Under the pieces are notes generated by a model that saw nothing but the letters and a program-made list of their open reading frames with translations, was not told the origin of the DNA and ran no database searches. The position numbers and the translations under genes are program-made. From Palaemon carinicauda (Eukaryota > Arthropoda > Malacostraca > Decapoda > Palaemonidae): 64,000 nt of DNA. How positions within the stretch are numbered: position 1 is the stretch's first letter; the number at the start of each line of letters is the position of its first letter. This document shows, piece by piece, positions 10,098 through 22,566 of the stretch. The stretch is from the NCBI RefSeq assembly GCF_036898095.1, contig NC_090726.1, forward strand, positions 42,011,645-42,075,644. The letters are read 5' to 3'.

Positions 10098-10770
10098 AAC
10101 AGTTTCTGGGAACCAATTAAGTTCGTAAGTTGAGGAACAAACAGTTTCTGGGAACCAATTAAGTTCGTAAGTTGAGGAACAAACAGTTTCTGGGAACCAA
10201 TTAAGTTCGTAAGTTGAGGAACAAACAGTTTCTGGGAACCAATTAAGTTCGTAAGTTGAGGAACTAACAGTTTCTGGGAACCAATTAAGTTCGTAAGTTG
10301 AGGAACAAACAGTTTCTGGGAACCAATTAAGTTCGTAAGTTGAGGAACAAACAGTTTCTGGGAACCAATTAAGTTCGTAAGTTGAGGAACAAACAGTTTC
10401 TGGGAACCAATTAAGTTCGTAAGTTGAGGAACAAACAGTTTCTGGGAACCAATTAAGTTCGTAAGTTGAGGAACAAACAGTTTCTGGGAACCAATTAAGT
10501 TCGTAAGTTGAGGAACAAACAGTTTCTGGGAACCAATTAAGTTCGTAAGTTGAGGAACAAACAGTTTCTGGGAACCAATCAAGTTCGTAAGTTGAGGAAC
10601 AAACAGTTTCTGGGAACCAATTAAGTTGATAAGTTGAGGAACAAACAGTTTCTGGGAACCAATTAAGTTTGTAAAGTTCGTAAGTTGAGGAACAAACAGT
10701 TTCTGGGAACCAATTAAGTTCGTAAGTTGAGGAACAAACAGTTTCTGGGAACCAATTAAGGTTGTAATTT
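10098..10770 (-). repeat. 42-bp minisatellite, ~16 copies, open in more than one frame
   Basis: The unit reads AACAGTTTCTGGGAACCAAT followed by TAAGTTCGTAAGTTGAGGAACA on the plus strand. Copies are almost identical apart from a few substitutions and one 11-bp insertion near 10665. Because 42 is a multiple of three, minus-strand frames stay open: one frame (9954-10790, 278 codons) gives the 14-residue repeat NWFPETVCSSTYEL, and a second frame over 10061-10582 is also open. That two frames are open argues for a side effect of period and low stop density rather than selection. No signal peptide or splice context supports a protein. Confidence 0.9.
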
Positions 10771-11230
10771 GAGTAACTAATGTAGTTCACTCGCTATTTC
10801 ACATGGTTAAGGGCTTACTCATCTTTTATCTTCCTGGGGACTCTTTCAACTTCTCTGTTCTGTGTAGGCCCCTCCTTTATACCAATACCCCTTAACTATA
10901 GCTGAATTTTCTTCGTTAGGAATTCCTTCAAAATACTATCTCCTTCATTCCAGTATCTCTTTAATTTCCCCATTTTCATCTTTTATTGTTCTTTATCACA
11001 TATGTTCCATCTCTCCTCGACCAGTTTGCTATCCAAGATATTTTCTTTATTCTTTTGATTTCTTAAGATTCTAATTCCATTCCTTCCCATCTTTTTCTGC
11101 CCTTCATACCTGCCTTTTAGACTCCTTCCTCTTTTCATCTTAGACACCTCTGTACCCTTTATCATCTGTTCAGTTTATACATCTCTATATCCTTCGTCCT
11201 TTTTCTTCTGTTATTGTTATAGTTTTTTAT
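10771..11230 (-). other. Possible N-terminal remnant of an RTE-like LINE (weak)
   Basis: The minus strand is purine-rich and gives a Lys/Arg/Glu-rich frame at 10983-11165 (VSKMKRGRSLKGRYEGQKKM). Its charge and location upstream of the LINE remnant at 8035-8985 would suit the LINE's linker region, but no diagnostic motif is present. Confidence 0.2.
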
Positions 11231-11720
11231 CCATTCAGCTCCTAATGCTACTCTCTAATTGTCTGTTTTCTTTCAAGATTATCATTTAGAGGTAATCACA
11301 TTAAATTTGAATTTCAAGGTATGTACAGTAGTTCCCGTGCAGTCCTATGCACTTTCTTTCATAGCTTTTAAAAAACTAATATAAATTTAATGTTAGCTTT
11401 CACACAATAGATATAAAATTTTAAAGTTAGCTTTCACACGATAGATTTGACCTTGCACTTAAATTCTTATGATTATTAAGAATTACTATCTTTACTACTA
11501 GATTTGTAATTTGAATCCATGAATTTTATTCTATATTCCAAATTCTAGAGTAGAATATTATGTCAGTATTTCCTAGATATGAGATTCTTTTGTGAAAAGA
11601 TAATAGCATTTAATTAAGTATTGTAATTTTCTTGTGTATTTAAGCAAATGAAAAATTTCTTAAACTTTTTTTTCTAGATTAATATTTTAGATGATATTGC
11701 TAAGACTAGTTTAAAATACA
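11231..11720. other. AT-rich DNA, nothing recognised
   Basis: No coding block or repeat is recognised. Confidence 0.4.
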
Positions 11721-11722
11721 CA

Positions 11723-11724
<2 letters not shown>

Positions 11725-11791
<67 letters not shown>

Positions 11792-11921
11792 TTCTATCAG
11801 TTTTCTTACATTATCAAGTTTGTATTTGATAGACTCGACTGATGCTTTTAGTAGTAGTTCACTCATTATTTCACTCTTTATCCATATTTTATCTTCTTGG
11901 GGTCTCTTTCAACTAACGTTT

Positions 11922-12003
<82 letters not shown>
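11725..12003. repeat. Two long (CT)n microsatellites
   Basis: Runs at about 11725-11787 and 11920-12003, with ~130 bp of unique DNA between them. Confidence 0.95.
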
Positions 12004-12008
<5 letters not shown>

Positions 12009-12189
12009 GGGCTACTTAACATACCTTGAATATAAAATTTCAACTTTTTAGAAATTGAAAACTATACATTAAAATTCAAAAGTTCTTTTCCCTCCCATTA
12101 TTCACCTCTCTCTTTCAGAAATCCCATTCATTATCCTTGATCCTGTCCTCTCCCAATTTTGGAAATGTTAAAAACAAACACATTCAGTC

Positions 12190-12380
12190 AACGTTCACAT
12201 GGTTGAGTCTCCCTCTGCCCCCCTCCCTCGCCTAGCATCAGCTTTTGCCATTTAATTCCAAACCATATAAGAGTCAATGGGTATGTGAAGTTGACCTTGC
12301 TTTTTACTCTGAATAGCCACGGTTCATTTAGACTGGCAAGTGAATTTCTATTATATAGAACTTGTTCATTATTTTGTTGG
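12190..12380 (+). repeat. Dispersed ~185-bp repeat, copy A
   Basis: Reverse-complement similarity to 18290-18475 over the whole length with many substitutions, for example GTTCACATGGTTGAG here against CTCAGCCATGTGAAC there, and a shared TCATTTAGACT / AGTCTAAATGA block. Noncoding; family unknown. Confidence 0.7.
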
Positions 12381-14060
12381 TGTAATGAGAGCAGTAAAAG
12401 TGTACTTTGATAAATTGTAAATGTTAATATGGTGAAATGCTGTCTTGATAAATTTTGTTGTGCAGCCTATCCACTTATTTGAATCGAGTAGGTTTTCTTC
12501 GCAATCGGTCATGATTTGTAACTGCCATACCATGTTTTTAAGTTGCTCAAAAGCCTCAAATTTAATTTTTTGATTGTTGCTAATTTATAGTTTATTCTTT
12601 TATCTAAATTTAAAACTTTTTCAAATTCATATGCATCTTAAATTGAAGGAAATTTTAATGTTAAATGGACAGTTTTTGGTGACATTGTTACTTTTAACAT
12701 GAATATGTATGCACTGTAATTTCGATGACAGATTATCAGTTGTCATGTAATGTGTAATTTAAGTAGTGTGCATTTTCAAATATGTGCAAAGATTGTGATT
12801 TAAAATGCAATCAAGAATGTGTGAATTTTTTGAAGTTGATGTGAGATTAGCTGGTTAATGAGATTTTAATGGTAAAAAGAAATTTAATTTGAAGGGTTAA
12901 TGAAAGTTAAGGGTAAATCTTGATTTGAAATACAACTAAAAGATTTTAATTTGTTAAGCTGATGTGAGATTGGCAAAAACTTATTTTAATTATTGGTGAA
13001 GCTTTCATTTGAAAGGTAAATTAAAATTAAAACTTTAATCTTATGTAAAATTAAATTGGTAGTTACTTGATAATTATTTTTTCATAATTGCATTGCCATA
13101 AATGGAAGGAGACATTCTGAAGTCTGGCACTTCGGTTCTTTTTGTTACACCGAGATACCGGGGCTCTCTGAAAAGGGGTCCAGCCGAGTTCCCACAATGT
13201 TCATTTGTCTCTGGTTTTTACCATTAGTGTTCTTGAAATAAAGAAGGGATAAAGAACTATCATATTCATCGTTAGACGAACTGTGTGATAAATTTTGGAG
13301 TACTCGGCCATAGCTGTAGGTTGGGAGCTGTGTGTGTGTGTGTTTGCGTGTATGTGTGTGTGTGTTTTAAGGGTACAGAGTTATGTCTTAAGGTAGGAAT
13401 ATTTAATTTGTTGCTGATTAAGGCAAGGAAGCTGTTCAGCTTGTGGGTCTTAAAGTTTTGAAGTTGATTTAGTTCAATGAGGGAATTTTACATATTCTTG
13501 AAATTGGGAAGTTTAGATAAGTTGATTCGGTTTAATGAAGGAATTTTACATATTCTTGAAATTAGGAAGCTTAGATAATATGGGGTTAATAGATATTCTA
13601 GTCTAATATTCTTTTTGAATATAGTTTGTAAGGGTCTCTATATATCGTCTGCTAAATTTTTCATATATAGTTCTTGATTAGGTAGAAAATGACCTGATTT
13701 GAGGTTTAACTTTAATGCATTTCATTCATCGAATGCAGTGTCAAGGGATAATGATGTACAGGAATATACCTATTGTAATGGTTTGCAAATGAACAGCAAC
13801 TGCTGTAAAGAAAATATTTAATAGTTTACCGTTATTCGTGAAAAAAGAGCATCCTATTTAGGAGTAAATTTTTGATAAACTGGAAAAGTTAGCAAATGAA
13901 AGTTATTTTATCATTCCTCATGTCATTTTCATGATTTAATAGCTTACACTAGTATAACATTTGAAGTTTTATATAGCATTAATTGCAGTTGCAATGTAGA
14001 TAATAAGTATTGCACATTAACTAACGTACATAAATTCTAAACGTCTACTATATAAATTAC
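12381..14060. other. AT-rich DNA with G-over-C plus strand; no gene seen
   Basis: No open frame or homology. The plus strand is T- and G-rich; for example the 60 bases from 12781 hold 13 G and 3 C. Such skew often marks the transcribed orientation, so this may be intron or 3' UTR of a plus-strand unit. Confidence 0.35.
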
Positions 14061-14064
14061 TCTC

Positions 14065-14195
14065 TTGCATCTGTGATACCTGATACACTCTTGCATCTGT
14101 GATACCCGATACACACTTGCATCTGTGATACCCGATACACACGTGCATCTGTGATACCCGATACACACTTGCATCTGTGATACCCGATACACTTC
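14065..14195 (+). repeat. 26-bp minisatellite, 5 copies
   Basis: Unit TTGCATCTGTGATACCCGAT + ACACAC, starting at 14065, 14091, 14117, 14143 and 14169 with few substitutions. It is noncoding; the short minus-strand open frame across it is a by-product. Confidence 0.85.
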
Positions 14196-14199
14196 TAAA

Positions 14200-14849
14200 A
14201 TTCATCAAAAATTCACTTGAAATTTGACACTATCTCTGATTGGTTGACAGATTAAGTTCTAACATTCTGAGAAATGACATCTGAAAGATGCCCTGTTTAT
14301 ACCTTGTAGGAATTTAAGATAGAATATATTAGTCATTCCTTTTCTGAGTGGCGATACTTTGACTTAGTGAAAGGGTTTATTTATTGCCATGATCAGCAAA
14401 GCTGTACTAGTCAGGGTCACCCATAATGAGTTTCTAACGTATCAGGAAGAGTGGGTAAAACAAGGATAACTGTAACTTTTTTGTAATGTATAAATTTAAC
14501 AAAAATATATAAATAGTTATATATATGTAATTAGCTGGAATGGTATTACAATGTTTGTCATGTGGATTACCCATGATTTTTATTTTCTATTTTGCTTTGT
14601 TTACAAGTGAGGATTTAGTCTAGATATGCACAGCCAACAAAAACAGTGTCTCCTCTTATCAGAAGTCACTTATCAGACACTGTACTTTTGAGTGTCATTA
14701 GGTAGTTATCTGTCATAATCTAGATTGTAGATTTTAATTAGATACTTATCAGAGGAAGGAGTTGATAATTATAATCTTGAGAGCCGATACAAATAAAGCT
14801 TTAGATTTTAGGAAGATTATTTGAGCTAATAATTTTTGAACTGGAATGA

Positions 14850-14903
<54 letters not shown>

Positions 14904-16547
14904 TGAAAGATCTGTTTGATACATTTTATATATGAAACTTTTTTTCCATATAAAAAGTTTAAGATAAAAACATTTTAGAATTAATGTAACCAGGAAGTGG
15001 TCTCTGTAATTTTTGAGTTATACGTCTTTCCAGCCAATATTATTTCAATAAAAGAAAAATAATCACAGCCTATAAGCAATACCATTTTTTACAAAAGGGT
15101 TATTCCTCGTACATCAGTTGAGTGGTTGTGAATGTCTGCTATGATTGTATTGGCCTTATACAAGGGTCGTATTTTGAGGTCTTGGTATGTCGAAAGGAAT
15201 CTTTAAGGTTTTGTAGTTAATAATCCTGGTTCCATAACACTCTTATTGTGATGACACAATCTGTAGAATGTAAATTATTACTGTATTTCCATCCTACGCA
15301 AACAGCACAACTTATATACCCTTTTTCTTATTTCCTTATTCTGTCTAATATATCTGGGAACTTCTTTGGATTGGTGATAAAAGCTTCCTTAATTCTATGC
15401 TACTGCTTCTGAATTTCTTAAGTTTTGCAGCTAAAATTGTATCTTCTTTTACTCATAGTATCTGAAATATAACTTGAAGGTAGTTTATGGCTAACTTAGG
15501 TAATTTAATAGTTTCTTCTTTTCTATTGATTGCTCATCCTGAATTTTTTAAAATAAAAGATAATCGTTAAGTAATAATTTTACCACAGATAAGCTCAGTT
15601 ATTTCAATTTTTAAGTAAATTACCTTTATTTGCTTTATGGATTACTGTTGAAATAATTAAATAATTACTTAGTTTCAAAATTATTTCAAGTTTGAGTTTT
15701 TATAATCCACAATATTTTCAGAATTGTAAATTTTTATGAAATACTTCACAATCAAGGATATTTTTAGAATTGTGCAGAATTAAGATTTATTGATATTCAA
15801 TGAAAACAATATTCATTTAAGAGGATAATACTTTTTCCCATTCTGTGAGAGCTTCGATATGTAATCTGAGATGTGCCTCGTAGCAATGAGCCGCTTGCTT
15901 CAATGCCATAGGGAAAAAAATTTAAAAAGTATTTCCAAAGAAATTTTTCAAAACATCTGGGTATTTTCTCTTCAATATCTTTTATCCTATATCTTTTTTA
16001 ATTATGTACTAAAAGAAAATATTATCCAAAACTGCACTTTTAAGAGCGTTTTCAAAGGTATTTTAAATAATAGATAGAAATGCTTAGTTTTAGCTTGTAA
16101 TTGCATTGAATTTTGAAAATTTAATTCAGTTGTATTAAATGTTAATGTTTTAACTCAAAATTAGGTTGAATTTAAAAATTTTACCTCTTAATTGTATTAA
16201 ATTTTAAAATTTCAACTCCTTATTATATTTCATTTTAAATGGCAACCTAATAATACTAAAATTTGATGGAATGTTCACTAGACAAATACAATAATTCATT
16301 GGCATGTTAATGATAATTCTCTTATAGTAAAGTCAACATTTTAATCCTTGCTTAAACTTAGGGGAATTGATACTAATTTCAGGGGGAACATTTTGCTTAT
16401 ACTGTATATCAATGTATAAAAATATCAAGTGAAATTTATTTCTGGTTTCTTTATCAAATTTATGAAGTTGATTGGATAATATTTTCTCTCTCAATTAGAT
16501 TTCTTTAAACTCATTTGTTTTATGTATCCCTCAGTTTTACTAAATAG

Positions 16548-16550
<3 letters not shown>
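14200..16550. other. AT-rich DNA with one (CT)n run; no gene seen
   Basis: A (CT)n microsatellite occupies about 14852-14900. The rest shows no supported frame, element end or array. Confidence 0.4.

Positions 16551-16552
<2 letters not shown>

Positions 16553-16598
<46 letters not shown>
16553..16598. repeat. (CT)n microsatellite
   Basis: Uninterrupted CT run. Confidence 0.95.
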
Positions 16599-16599
<1 letters not shown>

Positions 16600-17950
16600 A
16601 CACACACTTTGAAGAGACCTTTCAGAGCTGTGTAGTATGGGGGTGGGGGCCGCGGTTTGGACGCTATTGTTACAATGTCTTGTTGTATGGATGTATGTGA
16701 CTGGAGAAAAAAAGTAGTATAGTAAAGTTTCTTCTCACTAGGGCATTTTATTTAGCAAATGAAAGCCATGTGTTTTCCAGGTACTGTTGATTTAATTACA
16801 ATTAAGAAGTCAGGAACACAAACAGACAGTATAGATCCAATGAGGTATTTTAAATTTCCAAGTCAGTGTTGTACTTGAAAAGAAAGTAGTTTTTACAAGG
16901 AAAGGGGTTGTTAAGGGCTATTTAAATTTACCAAGGGGTTCACTTCGTTACTTAGATATCCATATGGCTCGTATTTGAAAATTTATCACGCAGATGAAGC
17001 TAAGGTGAATGGGTAGTCCACGTGTAAGGGGAATGCGTACTTCGGTCCGATCTGGCTACCTGCTGGGAGGAGAAGTATAGGGTAGTCAGGGCAGTACTCT
17101 TGCACGTCTCTTCTCTTTTACCTGACTCAATCATGTACATGAGATGGATGAGACCTATATAGAGGCATCTTGGCCATTGTGGGATTTTCGTCTGCTTTTG
17201 AGTGAGCGTTTGGTGTTTTGTGTAATGAATAGTACTGAATTTGCATATGTACTTATGGTGACTCCTTCCATATTTCCGCATTTGGTGGGTTTTAAATAGT
17301 AACATTCCCGTACTTAAACATTTAGTAACTTCTTCCCTTCAAGTTATGTATCCAGCCCTTGTTTTTGCTTAATTTTCACATCTCGTTCAGTTGTTGATAA
17401 TGTAAGATATAACTGCAAATGCTATAACACCAGCTTTTCAAAGATCATGCTATTCTTGGTGCCTTTAATTCACAGTCATAGTATCATTTTTGTAATATTT
17501 GAAATAAAAAAAAACTGTAAAGAGGAGGAAAAAGGAAAGCATTCAAGGGCCTAGTAACTTTGATTGTTCAGAAAATAAATTGTTAGTAGTCTGTTGTTAC
17601 TAGGTGGGATAGGGGATGGCCTTGGTGGGCTTTCCTTTTCCTCCTCTTTTATAATTTATTTTCAAAAGCACTACTTAATTACACAGTCATGCCATACTGT
17701 ATGTAATCTAGAAAATTGGAGAAAACGAGGTGTTTTAGTACTCATGAGTCCCATGAATTGGATCTGGCGAGTCTATTTCAGTTTCCCCTGATTTAACCAT
17801 GATCTCATGCAAGTCTAACGTTTTCTATGAATCTCTCGGTTAAAAGAAAACAGTTTCATTTGCTGTCATCCATTTTGCTGTGCATTCATATTTATGTTGA
17901 TAAATGTAACTGTGTACTGAAACCTGTCTCATGTACATTTAATATTCTTC
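16600..17950. other. AT-rich DNA, possible 3' UTR; no gene seen
   Basis: No supported coding block. It precedes a plus-strand poly(A) signal and keeps the G-over-C skew seen from about 12.4 kb. Confidence 0.3.
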
Positions 17951-17956
17951 AATAAA
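17951..17956 (+). terminator. Candidate plus-strand poly(A) signal
   Basis: AATAAA followed within 25 bases by a T/G-rich stretch (GATGTATATGATTTTTTGTA), the usual arrangement of a cleavage site. It sits at the end of the G-over-C skewed segment. A second AATAAA lies at 18562. Confidence 0.4.
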
Positions 17957-18289
17957 AGATGTATATGATTTTTTGTATTATTTGATCATTGTAATTTTAT
18001 GACTTTAAACCACATAGTCAATACTCAAGTTCAAAGTTTAAGGGTAACTAACAAAAATGACAGAGGCTCTTAGATTTCTATTTGAGGCTTTAAGCAACTT
18101 AACCTCTAAGGAAGCAGTTACTTTCAATGACTTGATGTCAAGAAATACTTAGGTATTTCTTAAGAAAACCTACCGATTCAGAAAAGTGGATAGTTGTCCA
18201 ACATGATTTATCAAGGCGCTTTTCAGCCATGTTAACATTTATATTCTTAGAACACTTGATGGTTCTGCTCTCATTCTACTAATAGAAGA

Positions 18290-18475
18290 ATGAACGAGAT
18301 CTATATTATAGAAAATGGACCTAGTCTAAATGAATACGTGGCTATACCGTAGTTAAACCAAGGTCAATTTCATGTACTCATTGGCTCTTAGTTTGGTGAT
18401 TAAGAGGCTTCTGCTGGTGTTAGGAGGGGAAGGGGGCCGTTAAGGGAGAACACTCAGCCATGTGAACGGAAGAGT
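18290..18475 (-). repeat. Dispersed ~185-bp repeat, copy B (inverted to copy A)
   Basis: Divergent reverse complement of 12190-12380. Confidence 0.7.
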
Positions 18476-18590
18476 TATGTTAAAGTCATTTTTTAAAATA
18501 TTTATTGATATTTTATATTTTGTATTTACAATTTATGTATTTATACAGTATTTTGTGGATTAATAAAATATATGCATATTTTTAAGAGGT

Positions 18591-18596
18591 TTTATT
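18591..18596 (-). terminator. Candidate minus-strand poly(A) signal
   Basis: TTTATT on the plus strand, AATAAA on the minus strand, at the left end of a long C-over-G segment. It faces the plus-strand signals at 17951 and 18562. Confidence 0.35.
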
Positions 18597-18599
18597 TTC

Positions 18600-21500
18600 T
18601 CAATTTTTATGCAAATTGTTAATTTAGTCAAGTGCCCTCCGAGGGTAACAATTTACAACTTTTATAACAGAACACTTCAAACATACAATAAATCTTTGGT
18701 AGAAAATATAGATTACCTAGCATTTTTCAAATCAGACCCTGCTCAAGAACCAAAGACTTCCTTTCTTCACCCGTGAGTCATAGCAGTCTCCAACCTTGTT
18801 AACTCATTTAATACCCGTCTACAATAAAACATACGATATGAATACTACTACCAGGAAAACTTTCCCATTTACTTAAAGCTTGATAAAATCCTTTGGAACT
18901 TTTACAACCATTTGAAACCTTCTGAACTTAATGCAAAAGGAATCACCTTTCAGATAGGATGTCAGAATGTAATTAAAACTCTGGAAATGATGGTCTAGTT
19001 TATGATGGTAATAGTATTTCTTTTTAACATATGCTCTTATTTACCAACTAAACATTGTAGCTGAAAAATTGATATGGGCATTTTGAATATACAAGAAATC
19101 CTAGAGTAAAAATAGCACCAAAATCCAACTAGGTTTGAAATTGAACTTAGATTCAATTGTACTTGAAAAATGAATGAAAAATCTAAACCTGAAAAAACCT
19201 TGCTTGAAAATTTACCATACTTTACAAGAAAACCTCAACACATACACCCTATAGTCTGAGCAGTTTCAAGTAACTCACAGATGGAAAGATTATAAAACAT
19301 GAAGTTAATAAACCTTAATATTCTGTCAGTAGAGGTGATTTCTTAATATTCCCCATAATTGTCAGTCTAAAATAGGTGATTTATCAAAATATAGATAAGA
19401 CCCAATATCTATAGGTCTACTGAAATGTTGAGTCATTACCTACACCAGCAAAACCATGCTTTGACATAACAGGCACGCAAATTTCAGGCACGCAAATTTC
19501 TCCTACAGAATACATCAAGGCCATAGGATCCATTAAGGAAAATATAATACAGTAAATTGAGGAAGTTAACTAAAGCAACGAATGAAGCGAAAATACTTTG
19601 GTTATGGATTAGTTATTATAATAGCTAATTGGCTCTTTAAAATCCTATCTGTTTGACGAATTAAAGCTTTCCAGCTCACCAACTTGCGTAAAATATGAGA
19701 TTTAGAATCAATGATTTTAGTACATGGTAATGTTAAGTCCCCATTCCCCAATCACGTAACATGAACTATTCTTAGTAAATTAAGACAAAACGTAAAGATT
19801 TTAACAGGAAATACTATTTTTACCATAAAAGGAGCCTTAAACAGGCCACCTGAATGCTTTTTCCCAAACTAATTTATAATCCAGTTTACTGCGTAGTAAA
19901 GTCTAGAACTTGTTTTACTATACACCGTACATTTCATTCCATGAAAAAAAAAATTCCCTTCAAACTCAAGTCGTAGTACGACAAGACTTTAAAAATTCTC
20001 TTTCTGCTGTAACGTTTTGAGTTTAACCAAAATTTGAGGAATTCTTTAGTAACCATCAAAAGGAATCTCTGAATTTTCAATTTCCCCTTACTACTGGTAG
20101 TCTTTTGCACTTTACAAGACTATCTTTCACTTTAATTTAACATCTTTAAAGAACACAACAACACATTTTGCAAGGCTTCAAAATATACCAAGATCACAAA
20201 TTATCCTTTTAATTTTCTCAATTTATCTGCAAACATTAAAATTCTAAGCATACCATTTCCTAACCAAGCTTCGAAGAGGAATGCAACCCTTGCAGATATC
20301 ACAAACGCTTTTCTATAACCCCCAAATTCTTTTCAAAGTATTCCCTTACAACATGGCTTACTCTCCTGATTCAGTGTTAATGAACTAGGCCTTAGCCTTT
20401 AAACTTTGATACAAGTGTTGATCTTCAAATTCGCATACCTTATTTTTCTTCAGTGTCCCTTCCTCGAAAAACAAGTGTCCTTCAAAATGCCCAAATATCC
20501 CCTACTCTATGCACCTGTAACAGATATCCCTTTAACAACTTTCAATATGCACAATTTTTAAAGTTTAGTTCTAGTAACCAAGCTGGCCCTTCCCTAAGAA
20601 AATTCTGCAAGCCTTGCAATAAAAATAGCTAAACTATAATGGATTACTAATCTGTAAATTATGATTTTAAAATTTTACGAGAAAAACAAGAATTACCATG
20701 TCCTATATTCCTTTCATCAAGGTCTACCAAACCCGTAAAAAAAATTTAGATCTGCCTGATACAGTACAATGCTCAAGTTATGATTCATCTTACACAAACC
20801 CATCTACTAATGGGGATCAGAACAACTTGTAGTTCAATTCAGTCTAAGTTAAAATTTAAAAAATGTTCAAAGCAGCAGATTCAAAGTTCTCATTGCAGAT
20901 GTCATTCTCAGACTATTGGAATATTGAAAATTTTAAACAAGGCTTTTAGTGCTTCAAGGCTGACAGCTTCACTGGAAAACTTTACAACAAAACAGTCAAT
21001 TGCTATACCACATTTCAATTTTTGAAAAGTTATAATACATTGGAAAAAGAATTAACATATTGTTAGTAAATCTTTATTGATAAGCTTACATAAAAATGAA
21101 TTACCTGGTATAATGACCTAGGCAAACTTTAATAAGGTTTCCATCAGCTGACTACCAACATTATAAAATTCGCTATTATCTTTTCAAAGGAATCTCTTAA
21201 TAGAATACCTCCTGCTTATTGAAGTCTTATCCATAAATGTTTAGAATGGAATGCTAAAAATTTATGTTAACATTTGTTCCAAATATAAGTTAGTCTTTAT
21301 GAAAAATTATGACCTCTCAAAATGTAAGAAATACTAAGATTACAACTATTAGTGGCTTAGGCACTAAAGCTATATCTCTAGCAAATTTTGGCTAAATTCA
21401 AACTACTGTAATTAAAAAGTAATAAAATTACATGTATGGCTACTGTAATTACTAGTTTTAATGGTTGTTATTTTCCTATATATACTGGAGATTTAAATTA

Positions 21501-22020
21501 CCATACAAGACAAGACATTAAGAAACTTGAAAGTTAAGGACCAATTAATTAGTGGTATAGCAACTAACAGTAGCAAGCAGGAGAAAAAATTTAATTTTAA
21601 GATTTGCACCTGGATGTTACAGCCTTGTTCAAGTTTGAACATAATTTACAATACCTGACTGGAATCAACTATTCAAACCTTTACCTATGAAATAAATTTA
21701 TATTTTATTTTTCTTAAGATATCCCTGCATGAATTTTCAGTTACCAAGATAAAAATAAATGAGTCAATGATGGTCATGTATACACTCGCTGGAAAAGCTA
21801 TTTTTGAGCCAACAATTACTTATATATTTAAGTAAATTTCTTTAAATCATATACAATTAAATGAAGTAAAATAAATTACCAGAAACTTAAGGTCTCAACA
21901 CCATTCAAAATTATTTACTCCACAGGATTCTACTTTTCAAATTTAAATTATTAGCGACTCAATGGTTTTAAGGAACCCAAACTGAAACCCTAGAGCCATC
22001 AAATTCTGAGCCTGAAATGG
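18600..22020 (-). other. C-over-G AT-rich DNA; possible long 3' UTR or intron of a minus-strand unit
   Basis: No supported coding block on either strand. Composition is the mirror of 12.4-18 kb; the 60 bases from 19201 hold 15 C and 6 G. If the exon at 22436-22566 is real, this would be its 3' UTR. Confidence 0.3.
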
Positions 22021-22024
22021 AGAA

Positions 22025-22383
22025 ATTTACTCGTGCGCTTCCTTGTAGACATTTACTCGTGCGCTTCCTTGTAGACATTTACTCGTGCGCTTCCTTGTAG
22101 ACATTTACTCGTGCGCTTCCTTGTAGACATTTACTCGTGCGCTTCCTTGTAGACATTTACTCGTGCGCTTCCTTGTAGACATTTACTCGTGCGCTTCCTT
22201 GTAGACATTTACTCGTGCGCTTCCTTGTAGACATTTACTCGTGCGCTTCCTTGTAGACATTTACTCGTGCGCTTCCTTGTAGACATTTACTCGTGCGCTT
22301 CCTTGTAGACATTTACTCGTGCGCTTCCTTGTAGACATTTACTCGTGCGCTTCCTTGTAGACATTTACTTGTGCGCTTCCTTA
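22025..22383 (+). repeat. 26-bp minisatellite, ~14 nearly identical copies
   Basis: Unit ATTTACTCGTGCGCTTCCTT + GTAGAC. Nearly all copies are identical; the last has TTTACTTGTG. Such homogeneity means recent expansion or assembly from a recent array. Confidence 0.95.
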
Positions 22384-22566
22384 TGCAATAACTTTTTCCT
22401 TTGAGATTTTAAATTTTGGGCTATCCTTTATAAAGCACAGGTATCTGTCTTCATCTTCGGACCCTTCGTACCAAGAGCTTGAGAATAGAGATCATCTAAA
22501 GTAGTTTAGCTTCATAGAATTCTTCCTGGCACCAATCAAAGGGAGTCACTCCTGTAAAAGGAAATA
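22384..22566 (-). CDS. Candidate coding exon (unrecognised), with two overlapping open frames
   Basis: On the minus strand a good acceptor (TATTTCCTTTTACAG) ends at 22553, and the following bases read VTPFDWCQEEFYEAKLL then TAG. The opening resembles the end of an ankyrin-type repeat (GVTPxD), but one repeat is too little to assign. A second frame, shifted by one, opens further on: SSSWYEGSEDEDRYLCFI and then KDSPKFKISKEKVIA before a stop near 22386. Either there is an indel, an alternative acceptor, or a decayed exon. The 26-bp minisatellite begins immediately after. No transposon protein matches on the opposite strand. Function unknown. Confidence 0.35.

Noticed and set aside
9954..10790. 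278-codon repeat protein on the minus strand
   Set aside because: Second open frame in the same array and no gene context; kept only as a minisatellite with a low-probability coding question.
22025..22383. CRISPR-like array of regular repeats
   Set aside because: Units are contiguous with no variable spacers and the DNA is eukaryotic; it is a minisatellite. The same applies to the arrays at 10.1, 14.1, 57.0 and 60.7 kb.
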